NCBI RefSeq assembly: GCF_012726205.1
Contig: NZ_JAASAE010000016.1
Coordinates: forward strand, 23,724-87,723
From: Rhodococcus sp. HNM0569
GTDB lineage: Bacteria > Actinomycetota > Actinomycetes > Mycobacteriales > Mycobacteriaceae
DNA: 64,000 nt
Direction: 5' to 3'
Below the pieces are notes generated by a model. The model was not told where the DNA came from. It did no database searches and saw only the letters and a program-made list of their open reading frames with translations. This document shows, one piece after another, positions 18,203 through 27,793 of the stretch. The stretch's first letter is position 1. The number at the start of each line of letters is the position of its first letter. The position numbers and the translations under genes were made by a program.

Positions 18203-19927
18203 GTGCCGGCTCCGAACCCCGTGAGGCGGCTGCTGCGCTCGTGCGGTGGATGGGTGCGGTCCCGGCTGCCCGGACGTCGTACGTGGAAAACCGATCTGTT
18301 GGCGGGTATTCCGGGTGCGATCGCGAGCGTCCCCGACGGCATGGCATCGGGCGTACTCGCAGGGGTGAGCCCGATCCACGGCTTGTACGCGGGTATGGCA
18401 GGCCGCGTGTTCGGTGGCCTCCAGACGAGCACCAAGTTGATGGTGATCACCACGACCGGGGCGTCCGCACTCGCCGCGGGCTCGGCCGTGGCAACGGTCC
18501 CGGAGGCCGACCGCCCCGCGGCACTGGTGATGATGACGCTGGTGGTCGGGGTGATCATGATCGTCGCGGCAGTGCTCCGGCTCGGCCGCTACACGCATTT
18601 CGTGTCGCACTCGGTCATGACGGGCTTCCTCACCGGAGTCGCGGTCAACATCCTGCTCGGCCAGCTCACCGACCTCACGGGGGCGTCGGCCGACGGCGCC
18701 GTCGCGCTCACCGAGGCGGTCGATCTCGCACTGCACCTGGGAACGGTCGACGTGCCGTCGCTGCTGATCGGGCTCACGGCCGCGGCGATACTGGTCGCCT
18801 TGGGGCGTCTGCGCCGGTTGGCGCTGGTGTCCGCGCTGCTCGCGTTGATCGTCACCACGACGCTGGTCGCGGTGCTCGGGCTCGACAGTGTGGCGGTGGT
18901 GTCCGACGTGGGCTCGATCCCGGCCGGATTCGTCGTCCCGGGCGTGCCGGACATCACCCTGCTGACGCCGTCGCTCGTCGGCGGCGCGGCGTCGGTCGCC
19001 GTGCTGATCCTCGTGCAGGGCGCGGGCGTGGCCGAGGCGACGCCGAATCCGGACCGGAGCCGTTCGGACGTCGACACGGATTTCACCGCGCAGGGGGTCG
19101 GCAATGTCGCCGCGGCGGCCTTCTCGGGCATGCCGGTGGGCGGGTCGCTCGGCCAGACCGCGGTCAACGTCGCGGCAGGCGCACGCACCCGGTGGGCCTC
19201 GGTCTTCTCGGGCATCTGGGTGCTCGTGATCCTGGTGGCGTGCTCGTCGCTCGTGGCCCGCGTCCCGATGCCGACGCTCGCCGCGGTGCTCGTGGTGGCT
19301 GCGGTGGGCTCGCTGCACCCGGCCCAGATCGCGTCGGTCTGGCGCAGCGGCACGACGGCGAGGATCGCCCTCGTGGTCACTTTCGTTGCGACCCTCCTGC
19401 TTCCGGTGACGGCGGCGATCGGGATCGGCGTCATCGTGTCGCTGCTGTTGCAGCTCAACCGGGAAGCACTGGACCTGCGCGTCGTCCGGCTGCGAGTGGA
19501 AGGCGACCGGCTGGTGGAAGTGCCGGCGCCCGCGCGTCTGCGCGACCACGAGGTCCTGATCCTCGACGTCTACGGCAGCCTCTTCTACGCGGGTGCCCGC
19601 ACCCTCCAGACACACCTGCCCGACCCGGCCGATGCCGTCGCACCGATGGTCGTGTTGCGTCTGCGCGGGCGAAGTACGTTCGGCGCCACGTTCTTCACTG
19701 TCGTCCGCGAATACGCCGCGCGCCTCGACGAGAACGGCGGCCACCTGTATCTCAGCGGTATCGCGCCGATGGCGCGCGCGTTCTGGAACGACGAGCGGCT
19801 CGCGGCACAGGGCGTCGCCCTCGACACCTTCACGGCTACCGCCACGGTCGGCGAATCGACTCTCGCCGCCTACGCCGACGCCCGGGTCCGGGTGGCCCGG
19901 GACGAGTCCCCGGACGAGGAAATGTGA
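18203..19927 (+). CDS. SulP-family anion transporter with STAS domain
   Basis: A 574-residue permease of the SLC26/SulP family, which carries sulfate, bicarbonate or related anions. The conserved first membrane region is seen as DLLAGIPGAIASVPDGMASGVLAGVSPIHGLYAG (about residues 23-56). A long run of membrane helices extends to about residue 420, followed by a soluble STAS-like domain ending in a Glu-rich tail. The N-terminal helix and the Gly/Ser-rich segment AFSGMPVGGSLGQTAVN are present. The start is a GTG a few bases after the DUF1269 stop. It is only distantly similar to the second SulP gene here, so they are not a recent duplication. Confidence 0.87.
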   Translation: MPAPNPVRRLLRSCGGWVRSRLPGRRTWKTDLLAGIPGAIASVPDGMASGVLAGVSPIHGLYAGMAGRVFGGLQTSTKLMVITTTGASALAAGSAVATVPEADRPAALVMMTLVVGVIMIVAAVLRLGRYTHFVSHSVMTGFLTGVAVNILLGQLTDLTGASADGAVALTEAVDLALHLGTVDVPSLLIGLTAAAILVALGRLRRLALVSALLALIVTTTLVAVLGLDSVAVVSDVGSIPAGFVVPGVPDITLLTPSLVGGAASVAVLILVQGAGVAEATPNPDRSRSDVDTDFTAQGVGNVAAAAFSGMPVGGSLGQTAVNVAAGARTRWASVFSGIWVLVILVACSSLVARVPMPTLAAVLVVAAVGSLHPAQIASVWRSGTTARIALVVTFVATLLLPVTAAIGIGVIVSLLLQLNREALDLRVVRLRVEGDRLVEVPAPARLRDHEVLILDVYGSLFYAGARTLQTHLPDPADAVAPMVVLRLRGRSTFGATFFTVVREYAARLDENGGHLYLSGIAPMARAFWNDERLAAQGVALDTFTATATVGESTLAAYADARVRVARDESPDEEM

Positions 19928-19992
19928 AAGCACGAGCAGCGACGGTGAGCAAGTGCAATGGTGACGGAGTTGCCGATTGATCGGAGATTCGG

Positions 19993-21891
19993 ATGTGCCA
20001 GGGAGCAAAGCCGCCGACACCCTCGACCGTATCGCTCAACCGAGACGCGGTGGCGCGGTACGACATGGCGGACCGCGAGGATTTCACCACCGCCCGGCGA
20101 GGTCTGATCGCCGAGTTGCCCGGCAACGTCACGGGCGCCGACGGGTCGGTGATCTTCGACCCGAGTGAATTCGACTTCATCCGCGACGACGTCGAGGCAC
20201 CCGACTCGGTCGAACCCAGCCTCTGGAGACAGTCCCAGTTGCTGCGCGAGGGCGGTCTGTTCGAAGTGACCAAAGGTCTCTACCAGGTTCGCAACAACGA
20301 CATCGCGAACCTGACGGTCGTCGAGGGCGAGGACGGGCTGATCGTCGTCGACTGCATGTCCGGCGTCGAGGCCGCGCGCCAGAGTATGGAGATGATCCGT
20401 ACGCACGTGAGCGACAAGCCGGTGGCCGCCGTGATCTACACGCACACCCACGTCGACCACTACGGCGGCGTCAAGGGCGTGGTCGACGCCGACGACGTCG
20501 CGTCGGGCAAGGTGCCGATCATCGCGCCGGGCCATCAGTTCGACAAGTATGCCCTGGGCGAGAACGTGATTGCCGGCAACGCCATGGCGCGGCGCAGCTT
20601 CTACGCGTTCGGGCCGCTGCTCGATCACGGCCCGCGGGGTGCGATCACGTGCGGTATCGGGATCGCTGTCGGCAACGGTCCGTCGGTGTCCTACATTTCG
20701 CCGACCGACCTGATCACCGAGACCGGGGCGCGACGGGAGATCGCCGGCCTCGAGTTCGAGTTCCTCTACGCCCCGGACACCGAGGCCCCCGAGGAGATGC
20801 ACATCTGGATCCCGCAGCTCGCGGCATTGACCTGCGCGGAGAACGCGAACCACACGCTGCACAACGTCCAGACCCTGCGCGGGGCGCGCACCCGCGACGC
20901 CCGCAACTTCGCCCGGTATCTCGACGAGACCCTCGAACGGTGGGGCGCCGAGGCGCAGGTGCACTACGGGCCGCACACGTGGCCGGTGTGGGGCAACGAC
21001 GACATCGTGTCGTTCCTCGAGTCGCAACGCGACACCTACAAGTACGTCCACGATCAGGCTCTGCGGCTCGCCAACAAGGGCTACACGCCTCTCGAAGCCG
21101 CCGAGGTGGTCGAACTGCCCGACGAACTCGCGCGCAACTGGGCGAACCGCGGCTATCACGGCACTCTTCACCACGACGTGCGTGCGGTGTTCACCAAGGA
21201 ACTCGGGATGTGGGACGGCGATCCGGTGTCTCTGCACCCGCATCCCCCGGTGGAGTCGGCGAAGCGATTCGTCGCGTTCGTGGGTGCCGACAAGATCCTC
21301 GACGAGGGCCGTCGTGCGTTCGAGTCGGGCGATTACCGTTGGGTGGCCGAGATCGTGCACCCACTGGTCTTCGCACAGCCGGACAACGCCGCGGCGCGAG
21401 AACTCCAGGCCGACGCATACGAACAGATGGGGTACCAGGCCGAGGGGCCGCAGTGGCGCGGCATCTTCCTCAGCGCCGCACTGGAACTCCGTGAGGGCAT
21501 ACGTCCCGCCCCGTACCGCGCTGCGGGCGCGGACACGGTCGCCGCGATGCCGATCGACATCCTGTTCGACTTCGTCGCCGTCCACATCGTGGGTGAGAAG
21601 GCGGCGAACGCGGACATCCGTATCGACTTCGACTTCGCCGACGAGGACGTCCGCTGGACGATGTGGGTCCGCCGAGGTGTGCTGCATGCCCGCAAGGGCA
21701 CGTCGGATCGGGCACAGCTCACCGTCCGGGGCCCGAAACAGGCGCTCACCGGCGTACTCTTGAATCCTGCTCTCGCACAACAGTTACAGAATGCCGGTTC
21801 TGTCGAACTGGAAGGAGATCCGCAGGTGTTGGTCCGGCTGGGGGAGCTGCTCGATTCCTTCGATCCGCGCTTCCCCATCGTGACGCCGTGA
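19993..21891 (+). CDS. Alkylsulfatase-like metallo-beta-lactamase protein, second copy
   Basis: A 632-residue paralogue of the alkylsulfatase on the opposite strand about 4 kb away. It has the zinc motif HTHVDHYGG near residues 151-159, closer to the family consensus than its paralogue's HCHIDH, along with EPSLWRQSQL, CAENANHTLHNVQTLRGA and a C-terminal SCP2-like domain. No signal peptide is seen. The ATG coding MCQGAKPP is used, since the paralogue aligns upstream of the alternative internal Met at about residue 25. Its TGA overlaps the GTG of the second SulP gene, which suggests that sulfate release and anion transport are made together. Confidence 0.87.
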   Translation: MCQGAKPPTPSTVSLNRDAVARYDMADREDFTTARRGLIAELPGNVTGADGSVIFDPSEFDFIRDDVEAPDSVEPSLWRQSQLLREGGLFEVTKGLYQVRNNDIANLTVVEGEDGLIVVDCMSGVEAARQSMEMIRTHVSDKPVAAVIYTHTHVDHYGGVKGVVDADDVASGKVPIIAPGHQFDKYALGENVIAGNAMARRSFYAFGPLLDHGPRGAITCGIGIAVGNGPSVSYISPTDLITETGARREIAGLEFEFLYAPDTEAPEEMHIWIPQLAALTCAENANHTLHNVQTLRGARTRDARNFARYLDETLERWGAEAQVHYGPHTWPVWGNDDIVSFLESQRDTYKYVHDQALRLANKGYTPLEAAEVVELPDELARNWANRGYHGTLHHDVRAVFTKELGMWDGDPVSLHPHPPVESAKRFVAFVGADKILDEGRRAFESGDYRWVAEIVHPLVFAQPDNAAARELQADAYEQMGYQAEGPQWRGIFLSAALELREGIRPAPYRAAGADTVAAMPIDILFDFVAVHIVGEKAANADIRIDFDFADEDVRWTMWVRRGVLHARKGTSDRAQLTVRGPKQALTGVLLNPALAQQLQNAGSVELEGDPQVLVRLGELLDSFDPRFPIVTP

Positions 21892-23561
21892 GTGGGCTCT
21901 TCGCGTCGCTGCGCGGCTACGACCGCCGCTGGCTGCGCCCGGACGTCGTGGCCGGTCTCACGGTGTGGGCGGTGCTGGTCCCCGAGGCGCTCGCGTACGC
22001 GTCGATCGCAGGCGTCACTCCCGTCGTCGGTCTGTACGCGGCGGTGCCCTCGCTCGTGCTGTATGCCGCCGCGGGCAGCTCCCGGCACCTGGTCGTCGGT
22101 CCGATGTCGGCGACCGCCGCGTTGTCGGCGGCGATGGTCGCGCCACTCGCCGGTGGGGACGACGGACGCTATCTCGCGCTCACCACGGCTCTCGCGATCA
22201 TGACCGGGCTCGTCGGACTGCTCGCGGGACTGCTGCGGCTCGGCTTCGTCGCATCGTTCATCTCCGAACCCGTCATGAAGGGATTCATCGTCGGTCTGGC
22301 GCTGACGATCATCATCGGCCAGGTGCCGAAGCTGTTCGGTGTCGAGAAGCACGACGGCGAGTTCTTCGAGCAGGCGTGGGGCGTCGTCACGAAACTCGGT
22401 GACACACAGGGGTGGACGCTCGGCGTCGGCGTGATCAGCCTCGTGGTCGTGCTCGGGCTGCGCCGGTGGCTGCCGCTCGTACCCGGGTCGCTGGTGGCGG
22501 TGTTGCTGGGTATCGGTGCCGTCGCGCTGTTCGGCCTCGACGACAAGGGCGTCGACATCGTCGGCACGATCGACTCCGGGCTGCCGCCGCTCGGCCTGCC
22601 CGACAACCTCGCGTTCGGCGACTACCTCGACCTCGCCGGTCCCGCCGTCGGCATCCTGCTCATCGGATTCGCCGAAGGCCTGGGCGCGGCGAAAACCTAC
22701 GCCGCGAAGGCCGGCTACGAGATCGACGCCAACCGCGAGCTCGTCGGGCTCGGGGCAGCGAACATCGGGTCGGGTCTCGCGTCGGGGATGGTGGTCAACG
22801 GCAGCCTGTCCAAGACCGCCGTCAACGGCGGTGCCGGCGCCAAGTCGCAGGTCAGTGGCCTCGTGGTGGCGGCGATGACGGTGCTCACGCTGTTGCTGCT
22901 CACCGGCCTGTTCGAGCAACTGCCCGAGGCGACGCTCGCGGCTGTCGTGATCGCGGCGGTGATCGACCTCGTCGACTTCGCCGCGCTGCGGCGCCTGTAC
23001 CGCGTGTGGACGCGGCGTCTCGGCAGCATCTACGGGTACGCCGCGCGCGCGGACTTCGCCGCGGCTGTGGCGGCTCTCCTCGGGGTGCTCGTGTTCGGCA
23101 CTCTCCCGGGCCTGGTGATCGGCATCGGTGTGGCGATGCTGTTGCTGCTGTACCGGTCGTCGCGCCCGCACGTCGCGAGTCTCGGCAAGGACAACGGAAT
23201 CTGGGTGGACACCGCCCGTGGACCCTCCGCGGACACACGGCCCGACGCGCTGGTGGTGCGCGTCGAAGCGGGCCTGTTCTTCGCCAACGCCGATCACGTC
23301 CGCGAGCAGATCGAAGCCCTCTGCACGGAGCGGACACGGGTCGTCGTGCTCGACGCCGAGACGTCGCCGTTCATCGACGTCAGTGCTGCCGAGATGCTGG
23401 GACAGTTGCGAAACACTCTGCAACAGCGTGGGATCGACCTGCGAATCGCACGTGACATCGGCCAGGTGCGCGACGTCCTCCGCGGGGTCGACGGCACCGC
23501 GCAACTGCGGGTGTTCGACACGATCGACGATGCCCTGTCCGGCAACACCGGTACGAATTGA
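21888..23561 (+). CDS. SulP-family anion transporter with STAS domain, second
   Basis: A 557-residue SulP transporter with a complete architecture: the conserved N-terminal DVVAGLTVWAVLVPEALAYASIAG (about residues 19-42), roughly 12 membrane segments, the SISEP-type FISEPVMKGFIVGLALTI segment, and a full STAS domain from about residue 440, with LVVRVEAGLFFANADHVREQI. This STAS sequence resembles anti-sigma antagonist folds, with DAETSPFIDVSAAEML in the position of the regulatory Ser/Asp loop. The GTG start overlaps the sulfatase TGA by three bases. Direction of transport and substrate are inferred from the neighbour only. Confidence 0.9.
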   Translation: MSGLFASLRGYDRRWLRPDVVAGLTVWAVLVPEALAYASIAGVTPVVGLYAAVPSLVLYAAAGSSRHLVVGPMSATAALSAAMVAPLAGGDDGRYLALTTALAIMTGLVGLLAGLLRLGFVASFISEPVMKGFIVGLALTIIIGQVPKLFGVEKHDGEFFEQAWGVVTKLGDTQGWTLGVGVISLVVVLGLRRWLPLVPGSLVAVLLGIGAVALFGLDDKGVDIVGTIDSGLPPLGLPDNLAFGDYLDLAGPAVGILLIGFAEGLGAAKTYAAKAGYEIDANRELVGLGAANIGSGLASGMVVNGSLSKTAVNGGAGAKSQVSGLVVAAMTVLTLLLLTGLFEQLPEATLAAVVIAAVIDLVDFAALRRLYRVWTRRLGSIYGYAARADFAAAVAALLGVLVFGTLPGLVIGIGVAMLLLLYRSSRPHVASLGKDNGIWVDTARGPSADTRPDALVVRVEAGLFFANADHVREQIEALCTERTRVVVLDAETSPFIDVSAAEMLGQLRNTLQQRGIDLRIARDIGQVRDVLRGVDGTAQLRVFDTIDDALSGNTGTN

Positions 23562-23587
23562 CATCCGATCGAGCAGAAGGGCTGAAC

Positions 23588-24244
23588 ATGGGTGCTGTCA
23601 TCGGAGATCTGTTGCCGTTGGCGATCGGCGTCGCGGTCTCGCCGATCCCGATCATCGCCGCGATTCTGATGCTGCTCTCGACACATGCGGGAACCACGAG
23701 CGTCGGCTTCGCGGCGGGCTGGCTCGTGGGAATCGTGGTCGCCACGGTGGTCTTCGTTCTGCTCGGAGGCGTCGTGGACTCGTCCGGCGAGCCCTCGGCG
23801 GCGTCGTGGATCAGGATCGTCCTCGGCGTGCTCCTGCTGACGCTCGGCGTGCGCAAGTGGCTCGCTCGGAACGAACCACACGAGACGCCGAAATGGATGA
23901 CGGCGATCGACGGCATGACGGCAGTGAAGGGCGCCGGACTCGGGTTCGGTCTCGCGGCCGTCAACCCGAAAAACCTGCTGATGTGCGCGGGTGCGGGCGT
24001 CACGATCGGGTCCGCCGCGCTGTCGGGCGGTGCCGTCGCGGTCGCAGTGGCGCTGTTCTCGGTGCTCGCGGCGATCACGGTCGTCGTCCCGGTGGTCGGC
24101 TACCTCGTCGCCGCCGATCGCTTGCGTCGCCCGTTGTCCGAGCTGAAGGAATGGCTGCAGGACAACAACACCGCCGTCATGGGAGTTCTCGTCCTGGTGA
24201 TCGGCGTCATGCTCGTCGGCAAGGGCATCGGTGGGTTGAGTTGA
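23588..24244 (+). CDS. GAP/Sap-family membrane protein, second
   Basis: A 218-residue polytopic membrane protein with the Sap-family pattern: an early SPIPIIAAILMLLS segment (about residues 18-31), KGAGLGFGLAAVNPKNLLMCAGAG in the middle (about 112-136), and a C-terminal hydrophobic segment ending KGIGGLS. It lies 26 bases after the second SulP gene and looks cotranscribed with it. Family members in mycobacteria escort lipids such as sulfolipid precursors. Together with the sulfatase and transporter this suggests work on a sulfated compound, but that is inference. Confidence 0.8.
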   Translation: MGAVIGDLLPLAIGVAVSPIPIIAAILMLLSTHAGTTSVGFAAGWLVGIVVATVVFVLLGGVVDSSGEPSAASWIRIVLGVLLLTLGVRKWLARNEPHETPKWMTAIDGMTAVKGAGLGFGLAAVNPKNLLMCAGAGVTIGSAALSGGAVAVAVALFSVLAAITVVVPVVGYLVAADRLRRPLSELKEWLQDNNTAVMGVLVLVIGVMLVGKGIGGLS

Positions 24245-24289
24245 GGCCGCATACGTGGCTCACCGTACGTTCGTGCGGTCGGTTAGGGT

Positions 24290-24308
24290 TACCTCCGAAC
24301 AGGAGGTA
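24290..24308 (+). promoter_or_regulatory. Hairpin covering the ribosome-binding site of the secreted HtaA-like gene
   Basis: A seven-base perfect inverted repeat (TACCTCC, loop GAACA, GGAGGTA) whose 3' arm contains the GGAGG ribosome-binding sequence, four bases before the GTG at 24313. Folding would hide the Shine-Dalgarno. The same bases could alternatively be a protein-binding palindrome; the preceding TTAGGGTTACC resembles half of an iron-repressor site but does not make a full one. Confidence 0.5.
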
Positions 24309-24312
24309 GGTC

Positions 24313-25404
24313 GTGTCCATACGTGTGTTCGGCTTCGGAGCGGTCAGGTCGGCAGGAGCGCTTGCCGTGGCAGTGGGGGTGGCGTCGGCCGCGGGCTCGG
24401 GGGTGGCCGTCGCCGCGCCGACCGTGCCGAAGAGTACTGCGATTCAGGCTTACCTCGCCGACGGCACGCGCGCCGACGGCAAGTCGGTGCGTGCGGGCGA
24501 CACCATCACCGTGCACGGCCAGGGCTTCGACCCCGGCGCGAACCGCGAAGGGCTTCCGCTGCCGGTGCTTCCGGGCACCCCGCACGGCGTGTTCGTCACC
24601 TTCGGTGCCTTCTCACCGCACTGGCGCCCGTCCGAGGGCGCACCGTCCGACGCGCGGGGTGAGCAGCGCTCGAACACGGCGTGGGTACTCGACGACGACG
24701 CGCTCGCCGCGGTCCCCGACGCCCCCTTCGACTTCCGTCGCACGATCCGGCAGCAGTGGGTGCCACTGAACGACGACGGCTCGTTCACCGCCGAGATCAC
24801 GGTGTCCGAGGTGAAGGACGCGCCCGACGACGCGCGCTACGGCATCTACTCCTATGCGGGTGCGGGCGCTGTGAACGCCGCCGAAGAGCATTTCATCCCG
24901 GTCGACTTCGATCCGGCCCCCGGCCCGAACACGCCGCAGCCGCCCGCGCAGGATCTCGTGTGGGAGCTCGCGCCCGGCTACACGGACATCGTGAAAACCC
25001 GCCTGCAGGGCGGTATCTCCACCTCCGACGGCGCGTCGCTGCGCGGCGACGGCCGGCTCACCTTCGAACTCGACGAGGTGGCACTCGACGACGCGGGCTT
25101 CGGCACCGTCCGCTATCGGGGAACCGCGGTGTCGTACACCAAGTTCCATCTCGCCGAAGTCGCGCTCGTCGATCCGTGGATCGAGTTCACGCCCGACGGC
25201 ACCTTCCTGTCGGCGGAGACGTCGACCACCGATCAGAACGGCACCGACGCGACGGCCCGCACCCGACTCGCGCGCCTCGACGCCGACGCCGACGCCGGCG
25301 CGCGCGACCGCAGCGACGTGCCCGCGCACTTCGAACAACTCGCACCCACGGTGCTGCGCCCGCTCGAACTCGGTCACGCCGCACCGGTCAGCTTCCGGTA
25401 CTGA
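24313..25404 (+). CDS. Secreted protein with HtaA-like domain
   Basis: A 363-residue exported protein with a signal peptide (hydrophobic core [23 protein letters not shown], cleavage after AVAA near residue 35). After that, an N-terminal beta-rich domain with [22 protein letters not shown] resembles an Ig-like fold. Near residue 215 begins [13 protein letters not shown], followed by [29 protein letters not shown] around residues 260-290. This matches the spacing of the HtaA heme-binding domain of corynebacteria, although the fit is only moderate. The start is GTG with AGGAGGT close upstream, inside the hairpin described separately. It may be a surface or secreted heme or cell-wall protein. 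Confidence 0.55.
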   Translation: MSIRVFGFGAVRSAGALAVAVGVASAAGSGVAVAAPTVPKSTAIQAYLADGTRADGKSVRAGDTITVHGQGFDPGANREGLPLPVLPGTPHGVFVTFGAFSPHWRPSEGAPSDARGEQRSNTAWVLDDDALAAVPDAPFDFRRTIRQQWVPLNDDGSFTAEITVSEVKDAPDDARYGIYSYAGAGAVNAAEEHFIPVDFDPAPGPNTPQPPAQDLVWELAPGYTDIVKTRLQGGISTSDGASLRGDGRLTFELDEVALDDAGFGTVRYRGTAVSYTKFHLAEVALVDPWIEFTPDGTFLSAETSTTDQNGTDATARTRLARLDADADAGARDRSDVPAHFEQLAPTVLRPLELGHAAPVSFRY

Positions 25405-25431
25405 ACCGACGGCCTCGTCGATACTGGCCGC

Positions 25432-27081
25432 GTGATCACGTCGACGAAGCGGCAACTGCACCGGTTCCACCCCGTCGGTCTCGTCCTGGGCCTCGCGTTC
25501 TTCGCGTGGTCGATGTCGCCGTCGCTGCTGCCGCGCCCGTGGTATCTGCAGGGTGTCGCGACGGGCCTGAGCTTCGCCACCGGGTATGCGGTGGGCTGTG
25601 TGCTCGCCTGGATCGTGCACCGCTGCGGGGTGCATCCCGACTGGTCGGCGAAGTGGCGCCGCATCGGCTGGTGGACGATCGCGGGTCTCGCGGTCGTCGT
25701 GGTCCCGACCTTCCTGGTCCTCGGCTCGTGGTGGCAGCAGATCGTGCGCGAACTCGTGGGCGCCGATCCGAACGCCCGCGCGAACTACCTGCTGGTGTTG
25801 CTGCTCGCCGCCGCACTGTTCGCGCTGCTCGTCGCGCTCGTGCGGTGCACGAGGTACCTGAGCAACCGGCTGACCGCGTTCGGTGGGCGCTGGGTGCCCG
25901 GTTCGGTCGCGCGCCTCGCGAGCGTGGTCGTCCTCGCCGCGGTGGTGCTGTTCTTCGTCACGGGAACGCCGTATCGCGCGGTCGTGTCGCGGCTCGACGA
26001 CAGCTTCGCCGCCGCGGACCACGGCACGAAGGACGGCATCGTGGCGCCGACGGTGCCCGAACGCTCGGGCTCGCCCGCGTCGGGAGAGTCGTTCGCGAGT
26101 CTCGGCAGGGAGGGCCGCACCTTCGTCGGCAGCGGTCCGAGCGGTGCCGACATCGCCGCGCTCACCGGCAGGCCCGCACGCGAACCGGTCCGCGTGTACG
26201 CGGGCCGCGACTCCGGCGGAACCGTCGAGGAGATCGCGGACAATGTGGTCGCCGAACTCGATCGCACCGATGCGTGGAGCCGCGCGGAACTTGCCGTCGT
26301 CACCACCACGGGCCGTGGGTGGGTCAACGAGAATCTCGCACAGGGACTCGAATTCGTGTCCGGCGGCGATTCGGCGATCGCGTCGATGCAGTACTCGTAT
26401 CTGCCGAGCCCGATGGCCTTCCTCGCCGACCGTGAGACCCCGCAACACGCGGGCCGCGCGCTGTTCGAGGCCGTGTTCGCACGCTGGAACGAGATGCCGC
26501 CCGACGCCCGCCCTCGGCTGCTCGTGTTCGGCGAGAGCCTCGGCTCGTTCGGCGGTCAGGCGGCGTTCGCGGGCGAACAGGACATGCTCGCGCGCACGCA
26601 GGGTGGGATCTGGACCGGCACACCGAATTTCACGGAGCAGTGGGCACGCATCACCGATGCACGCGACCCCGGTTCACCCGAACGGCTGCCCGTCGTCGAC
26701 GGCGGCCGCGACGTCCGTTTCGTCGCCGACCCCACCGACCTCGCGCGTGGTGACCAGCCGTGGGGCCAGCGCCGAATCGTCTACTGGCAGCACGCCAGCG
26801 ACCCGATCGTCTGGTGGTCGCCCGACCTGATCCTGCACGCGCCCGACTGGCTCCGCGAGCCGCTCGGTGCCGACGTCGACCCCGGTATGGAATGGATCCC
26901 GTTCGTCACCTTCTGGCAGGTGACCCTCGACATGGTGTTCTCGGCCGCGGTGCCTCCCGGGCACGGACACAACTACGGGCCCGACGCCGTCGACCTGTGG
27001 GCCGAGATCCTGCAGAACCCCGCGTGGACGGACGCGCAGACACAGGCCGTGCGCGACCATCTCGCGGGTGATCCGGAATGA
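25432..27081 (+). CDS. Membrane-anchored alpha/beta hydrolase (Abhydrolase_9 family)
   Basis: A 549-residue protein with four hydrophobic segments in its first 185 residues (about 15-30, 38-58, 78-100 and 115-140, then 155-182), followed by a large soluble domain. The soluble part carries the nucleophile elbow GESLGSFGGQAAF near residue 361 and a late His in PPGHGHNYGPDAVD near residue 510, consistent with a serine hydrolase. This layout is the actinobacterial membrane-tethered hydrolase family with an N-terminal four-helix domain. The start is GTG shortly after the HtaA-like gene. It ends four bases from the convergent cwsA-like gene. Substrate is unknown. Confidence 0.85.
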   Translation: MITSTKRQLHRFHPVGLVLGLAFFAWSMSPSLLPRPWYLQGVATGLSFATGYAVGCVLAWIVHRCGVHPDWSAKWRRIGWWTIAGLAVVVVPTFLVLGSWWQQIVRELVGADPNARANYLLVLLLAAALFALLVALVRCTRYLSNRLTAFGGRWVPGSVARLASVVVLAAVVLFFVTGTPYRAVVSRLDDSFAAADHGTKDGIVAPTVPERSGSPASGESFASLGREGRTFVGSGPSGADIAALTGRPAREPVRVYAGRDSGGTVEEIADNVVAELDRTDAWSRAELAVVTTTGRGWVNENLAQGLEFVSGGDSAIASMQYSYLPSPMAFLADRETPQHAGRALFEAVFARWNEMPPDARPRLLVFGESLGSFGGQAAFAGEQDMLARTQGGIWTGTPNFTEQWARITDARDPGSPERLPVVDGGRDVRFVADPTDLARGDQPWGQRRIVYWQHASDPIVWWSPDLILHAPDWLREPLGADVDPGMEWIPFVTFWQVTLDMVFSAAVPPGHGHNYGPDAVDLWAEILQNPAWTDAQTQAVRDHLAGDPE

Positions 27082-27085
27082 GACC

Positions 27086-27706
27086 TCAGTCGTTCCGGGC
27101 GCGCTGACCGTTCCCGGACGTCTTGTCGTCGTCGGCCTTCTCCACCGGAGTGTCCTGCGTCGACTGCTCGGCACTCGACTCTTCGCCTGCCGCCTTGCGG
27201 TAGTCGGCGATGGTGGGCGGCGCGGGCGCGACCGGCGGCTGCTCGCTCTTGCGCGAGCGCACGAACGCACCGACGGCGACCGCGGCGAGCGTGAGTGCAC
27301 CGAACACGACGAACCGGCGCCGCCGCGTCGACGACCGTTCCGCCTTGTCGCGTGCGGCGGAGGCCTCGGCGCGCGCCGACGGGACGGCCTTGGCGCGCTC
27401 GACTCCGCTCTTGCCCACCGCGAGCGCCTTGCGGCCGAGGTAGAGGCTCAGATCCGACAGGCCGACGCCCGTCGCCACGGCGCCCTTCCTCGCGAGCGAC
27501 GTGACCTTCGCCGCGGCGTCGCTGTTCTTCGCGCGCGTCGCGGCGTCGTTCGCCAGCGCGGCGACCTCGCTCGCCCGGGCGGCGACGTCGTCCGCACGCT
27601 CGCGGGCGGTGTCGACCACGACGGGGGCCGCATCGCGGATCGCCGCAGGCACTTCGCGGACGTTCTTCACGGGAGTGGTGTCCTTCTTCTTCTGCGCGCG
27701 AATCAT
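27086..27706 (-). CDS. cwsA: CwsA-like cell wall synthesis protein
   Basis: A 206-residue protein with a long charged Ala-rich N-terminal coiled-coil-like region, a hydrophobic segment FVVFGALTLAAVAVGAFV near residues 131-148, and a short Pro-rich, acidic C-terminal tail. Position, just before ppiA and the PH-domain, crgA and trpG genes, matches mycobacterial CwsA (Rv0008c), which binds CrgA and Wag31 and helps polar growth and division. The central VGLSDLSLYLGRKALAVGKSGVERAK and the segment around the membrane helix fit that family. It is longer at the N-terminus than the mycobacterial protein. Identification is mainly by synteny and layout. Confidence 0.7.
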   Translation of the reverse strand: MIRAQKKKDTTPVKNVREVPAAIRDAAPVVVDTARERADDVAARASEVAALANDAATRAKNSDAAAKVTSLARKGAVATGVGLSDLSLYLGRKALAVGKSGVERAKAVPSARAEASAARDKAERSSTRRRRFVVFGALTLAAVAVGAFVRSRKSEQPPVAPAPPTIADYRKAAGEESSAEQSTQDTPVEKADDDKTSGNGQRARND

Positions 27707-27793
27707 GTCTTCACTGTGTCACAGCACCGCGCGGACCGGGGGGAACGCGGCGGTCGGGTCATGCCCGAATCGCGTGAATGGCACGATGGAGGG

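Noticed and set aside
24283..24300. Full iron-repressor (IdeR/DtxR) box upstream of the HtaA-like gene
   Set aside because: Only a half-site-like TTAGGGTTACC is present; the symmetric half does not match.
24613..26448. A 611-residue minus-strand frame opposite the HtaA-like gene and hydrolase
   Set aside because: Low-complexity Arg/Glu/Asp composition typical of antisense frames; the plus-strand genes have signal peptide and catalytic motifs.
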